Positions 62,501 through 64,000 of a DNA stretch of 64,000 nucleotides are shown here, piece by piece. How positions within the stretch are numbered: the stretch's first letter is position 1; the number at the start of each line of letters is the position of its first letter. The stretch covers positions 4,266,001 to 4,330,000 of the forward strand of contig NZ_JAFBCK010000001.1 of the NCBI RefSeq assembly GCF_016907695.1. The letters run 5' to 3'. The position numbers were made by a program, and so were the translations under genes. The notes beneath the pieces were generated by a model. It saw nothing but the letters and a program-made list of their open reading frames with translations. It searched no databases and was not told the DNA's origin. This DNA comes from Actinokineospora baliensis (GTDB lineage Bacteria; Actinomycetota; Actinomycetes; Mycobacteriales; Pseudonocardiaceae).

Positions 62501-64000
62501 GGAGTTCCAGGGCCAGACCCAGATCACCGCCACCGCGACCGGCGTGCAGTCCTGCGGCGTGCAGGCCGTGGTCACCCCGACCTCGGTGACCCTGCCGCTG
62601 TCCAGTGCCACCGACCTCGAGCGGGTCGAGGGCATGCTGGTGAAGGTCGCGCAGACCCTCACGGTCACCGAGCACTTCCAGCTCGGCCGCTTCGGCCAGG
62701 TCGTGGTGTCCTCCGGTGGCAGGCTGCAGCAGCCGACCTCGGTCATCCGGGCCACCGACCAGGCCGCGGTGCAGGCCAAGCAGGCCGCCAACAACCTCAA
62801 CCGGCTGATCATCGACGACGCCACCAACGGCCAGAACCCCGACCCGATCGTCTTCGGCCGCGGCGGCCAGCCGCTGTCGGCGGGCAACACGCTGCGCGGC
62901 GGCGACACCGTCACCGCACCGGTCGGCGTGCTCACCTACACCTGGGCGGGCAACGCGGCCAGCGGCAACGCCTACCGGCTGCGCCCGATCGGCGCGCTCG
63001 GCGGCACCGCGGTGTTCGACGCGGTCAACCAGCGCCCGACCACCCGACCGGACACCGGCGCCGCCACCGTCCACGTCGCGGGCGCGAACCTGCTGAACTT
63101 CTTCAACACCTACACCGGCTGCAAGTTGGGCACCCAGGGCGCGGTCACCGACTGCCGCGGCGCGGGCGACGACACCGAGTACCAGCGCCAGCTGGCCAAG
63201 GAGGTCGCCGCGATCCGCTCGCTCGACGCCGACGTCACCGGGGTCATGGAGCTGGAGAACGACGGCTACGGCCCCGGCAGCGCCATCCAGGCCCTGGTCG
63301 CGGCCCTCAACACCGCCGAGGGGTCGGCCGTGTGGTCGTTCGTCGACGCCGACGCCGCCACCGGCGTGGTCGACGTCGCGGGCACCGACGCGATCAAGGT
63401 GGCCGTGCTCTACCGCAACGACCGGGTCACCCCGGTCGCGGGCACCACCTTCGTCGACCAGAACCCGGTCTTCGAGCGGCGGCCGGTCGCGCAGACCTTC
63501 GCCACCGCAGGCGGGTCCCGGTTCACCGTGACCGCCAACCACTTCAAGTCCAAGGGCTCCTGCCCGACCAGCGGCCCGGACACCGACCAGGGCGACGGGC
63601 AGAGCTGCTGGAACGTCCGCCGCACCGCGCAGGCCACCGAGCTGGCGAAGTGGCTGCGCGAGACCGTCGTGCCCGCCGCGGGCGACGAGGACGTCCTGAT
63701 CGTGGGCGACCTCAACTCCTACGCGGGTGAGGACCCGATCGCGGTCCTGGAGGACGCGGGCTACGTCAACCTGCCCAAGGCCTTCGGCGGCGCCGAGGCG
63801 TACTCCTACGTCTTCGACGGCCAGTGGGGCTACCTCGACCACGCCCTCGCGTCGCGGTCGCTCGCCCCGCAGGTCACCGGTGCGGGCGAGGCCCACACCA
63901 ACGCCGACGAGCCGTCGGTGCTCGACTACAACACCGACTTCAAGACCCCGGGCCAGGTCCAGTCGCTCTACGCGCCGGACCGCTTCCGCACCAGCGACCA
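59589..64000 (+). CDS. Large secreted ExeM/NucH-type nuclease (3' partial)
   Basis: An open frame of at least 1,470 codons runs off the right edge. The GTG at 59589 has GGGGAG upstream and starts a signal peptide (MRSRPRRLLGGLVVTTLAAS...SAAA). Next come a ~350-residue beta-propeller-like region, an Ig-like domain (ITAEPQDTAVASGTTATLSV to TYWVRVSG), a cadherin-like segment, a second propeller-like region, an OB-fold domain (VRGTVVGDYEG to VQVTGTASEF) and an endonuclease/exonuclease/phosphatase domain (NLLNFFNTYTG, VTGVMELENDG, VTANHFKSKG, LIVGDLNSYAGEDP, YLDHALAS). This matches secreted ExeM/NucH nucleases that degrade extracellular DNA or RNA. Confidence 0.9.
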   Translation, partial: MRSRPRRLLGGLVVTTLAASVVAVVTGQSAAAVGFAPGNIVVARVGTGDAALSSAATAVFLDEYTPAGTLVQSVPLPTTAGAGKRLTLSGSATSEGALARSADGRYLTLAGYDADPGTASVAGTTSAAVNRVVGRIDGSGAVDTTTTVTDTFSANNVRGATTDDGSRFWVVGANGGVRLAALGSTGASTQINSANPTNLRAAVIAGGQLYVSTGSGTTGVYSVGTGLPTTGGQTPALTVPVASPYALAALDRDPAVPGVDTLYVADDSATGGILKFSTDGTAWTARGSFRPSNSAVRGLTGEVTGSGVTLFATTTNNVLVKVDDTAASAAPIAATSTVLRTAATNTVLRGVALAPAASTTAPAITAEPQDTAVASGTTATLSVTASGTGPLTYQWYSGAAGNTANPVSGATAASFTTPALTDTATYWVRVSGPGGQADSRTATVSISGATNTAPTITATQELALTVADPDNPPAVRTVTVGDAETPASGLTVTVTSSDPAIVTGGATGTGDVRTLTFTPAAVGRATLTVAVSDGALTASTTLPVAVSAALPAGQRNYYGASDASTAIDLGGGAMVVSDDETNVLRVYDRDHSRYPAQSFDVRAAGLALRDTDVTREIDIEAAARTGDTIFWIGSHGQNSSAKTRLNRQELFTTTVTGTGVGASFALGGSYQTLRDDLIAWDHANGDALGIAAAATRAPEGDGAGGATGVNIEGAEFAPDGTTLLLAFRGPLTSDGKAIVVPVTNAAALVTANPTTGVTAAFGTALRWDLGGRGVREIRRNAANQYLIIAGPSSAGTGAAGEYKFYSWDGDSTHQPVPRSGSLDAFAPVGKPEAVVDVPNPLTDSSTVQVLTDDGDTVFYGDGTIAKELPQWQRKAVGATVAVGAAPPCTSPVGTVGAVQGTGDITPKNGQTVTVRGTVVGDYEGAQPALRGFYLQDGGDGDPATSDGVFVFDNGANLVANGDVVQVTGTASEFQGQTQITATATGVQSCGVQAVVTPTSVTLPLSSATDLERVEGMLVKVAQTLTVTEHFQLGRFGQVVVSSGGRLQQPTSVIRATDQAAVQAKQAANNLNRLIIDDATNGQNPDPIVFGRGGQPLSAGNTLRGGDTVTAPVGVLTYTWAGNAASGNAYRLRPIGALGGTAVFDAVNQRPTTRPDTGAATVHVAGANLLNFFNTYTGCKLGTQGAVTDCRGAGDDTEYQRQLAKEVAAIRSLDADVTGVMELENDGYGPGSAIQALVAALNTAEGSAVWSFVDADAATGVVDVAGTDAIKVAVLYRNDRVTPVAGTTFVDQNPVFERRPVAQTFATAGGSRFTVTANHFKSKGSCPTSGPDTDQGDGQSCWNVRRTAQATELAKWLRETVVPAAGDEDVLIVGDLNSYAGEDPIAVLEDAGYVNLPKAFGGAEAYSYVFDGQWGYLDHALASRSLAPQVTGAGEAHTNADEPSVLDYNTDFKTPGQVQSLYAPDRFRTSD

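Noticed and set aside
61410..63896. 828-codon minus-strand ORF inside the nuclease gene
   Set aside because: Gly/Arg/Val-rich shadow frame; the plus strand encodes continuous nuclease domains.

Overview
The window is very GC-rich with dense, overlapping ORFs, many GTG starts and stop/start overlaps (ATGA, GTGA). The gene content (Sfp-type PPTase, LAL regulator, DasR-type chitinase control, ECF sigma with a DGPF protein, HipA/DUF3037, DUF5682/VWA/SWIM) is typical of a filamentous actinomycete, probably Pseudonocardiales. That placement is inference; no rRNA or tRNA gene was recognised.

Layout. 1-4.3 kb: a DUF5682-VWA fusion, cut by the left edge, and a SWIM zinc-finger protein. 4.3-5.4 kb: two tandem paralogous membrane proteins. 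5.5-7.3 kb: a secreted GH18 chitinase with candidate DasR (dre) sites upstream. 7.9-29.8 kb: an unusual biosynthetic gene cluster built entirely from discrete proteins. Its left operon (9.3-17.6 kb, +) has two ANL ligases, two carrier proteins, a canonical ketosynthase, a ketosynthase with His changed to Asn, a short ketosynthase-like partner, 4-hydroxymandelate synthase and a PhyH-type oxygenase; a hydroxymandelate oxidase gene diverges from it. The middle operon (21.2-18.0 kb, -) has a carrier protein, a glycosyltransferase and an ABC-2 exporter. The right operon (21.4-29.8 kb, +) has two condensation-domain proteins, a KAS III and a degenerate KAS III partner, a carrier protein, a PPTase, a class II aaRS-like amino acid:carrier-protein ligase, and TPP-dependent E1 alpha and beta subunits. 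Two tandem hairpins close it.

29.9-33.1 kb: a flavoprotein and a fumarase-superfamily lyase resembling the CreE/CreD pair that makes nitrite from aspartate. 33.1-36.1 kb: DUF1992 and a convergently overlapping NACHT NTPase, a possible anti-phage protein. 36.1-40.3 kb: an organic-acid operon with an MHS transporter, a two-component system and a TAXI lipoprotein. 40.4-44.7 kb: a LAL regulator and a third condensation-domain protein. 44.8-45.6 kb: a frameshifted TPR/membrane pseudogene. 45.6-50.0 kb: pentapeptide protein, membrane protein, DGPF protein plus ECF sigma, HipA-like kinase plus DUF3037. 50.0-55.2 kb: an operon of a carrier protein, diverged TrpD, TrpB, TrpF and TrpC homologues, and a UbiD-like decarboxylase, facing a TetR regulator. 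56.1-64 kb: duplicated tetR 3' debris, a MocR/PdxR-like regulator, an Ala/Pro/Val-rich protein and a large secreted nuclease cut by the right edge.

Working model for the main cluster (inference): HmaS and Hmo make 4-hydroxybenzoylformate; the E1 pair decarboxylates it to an aryl acyl unit; discrete KS and KAS III proteins extend or transfer acyl chains on free-standing carrier proteins; the aaRS-like ligase puts an amino acid on a carrier; HxxxD condensation proteins form an amide or ester; the glycosyltransferase and ABC pump finish and export the product. The nitrite pair, if part of the cluster, would add an N-N, diazo or nitro step.
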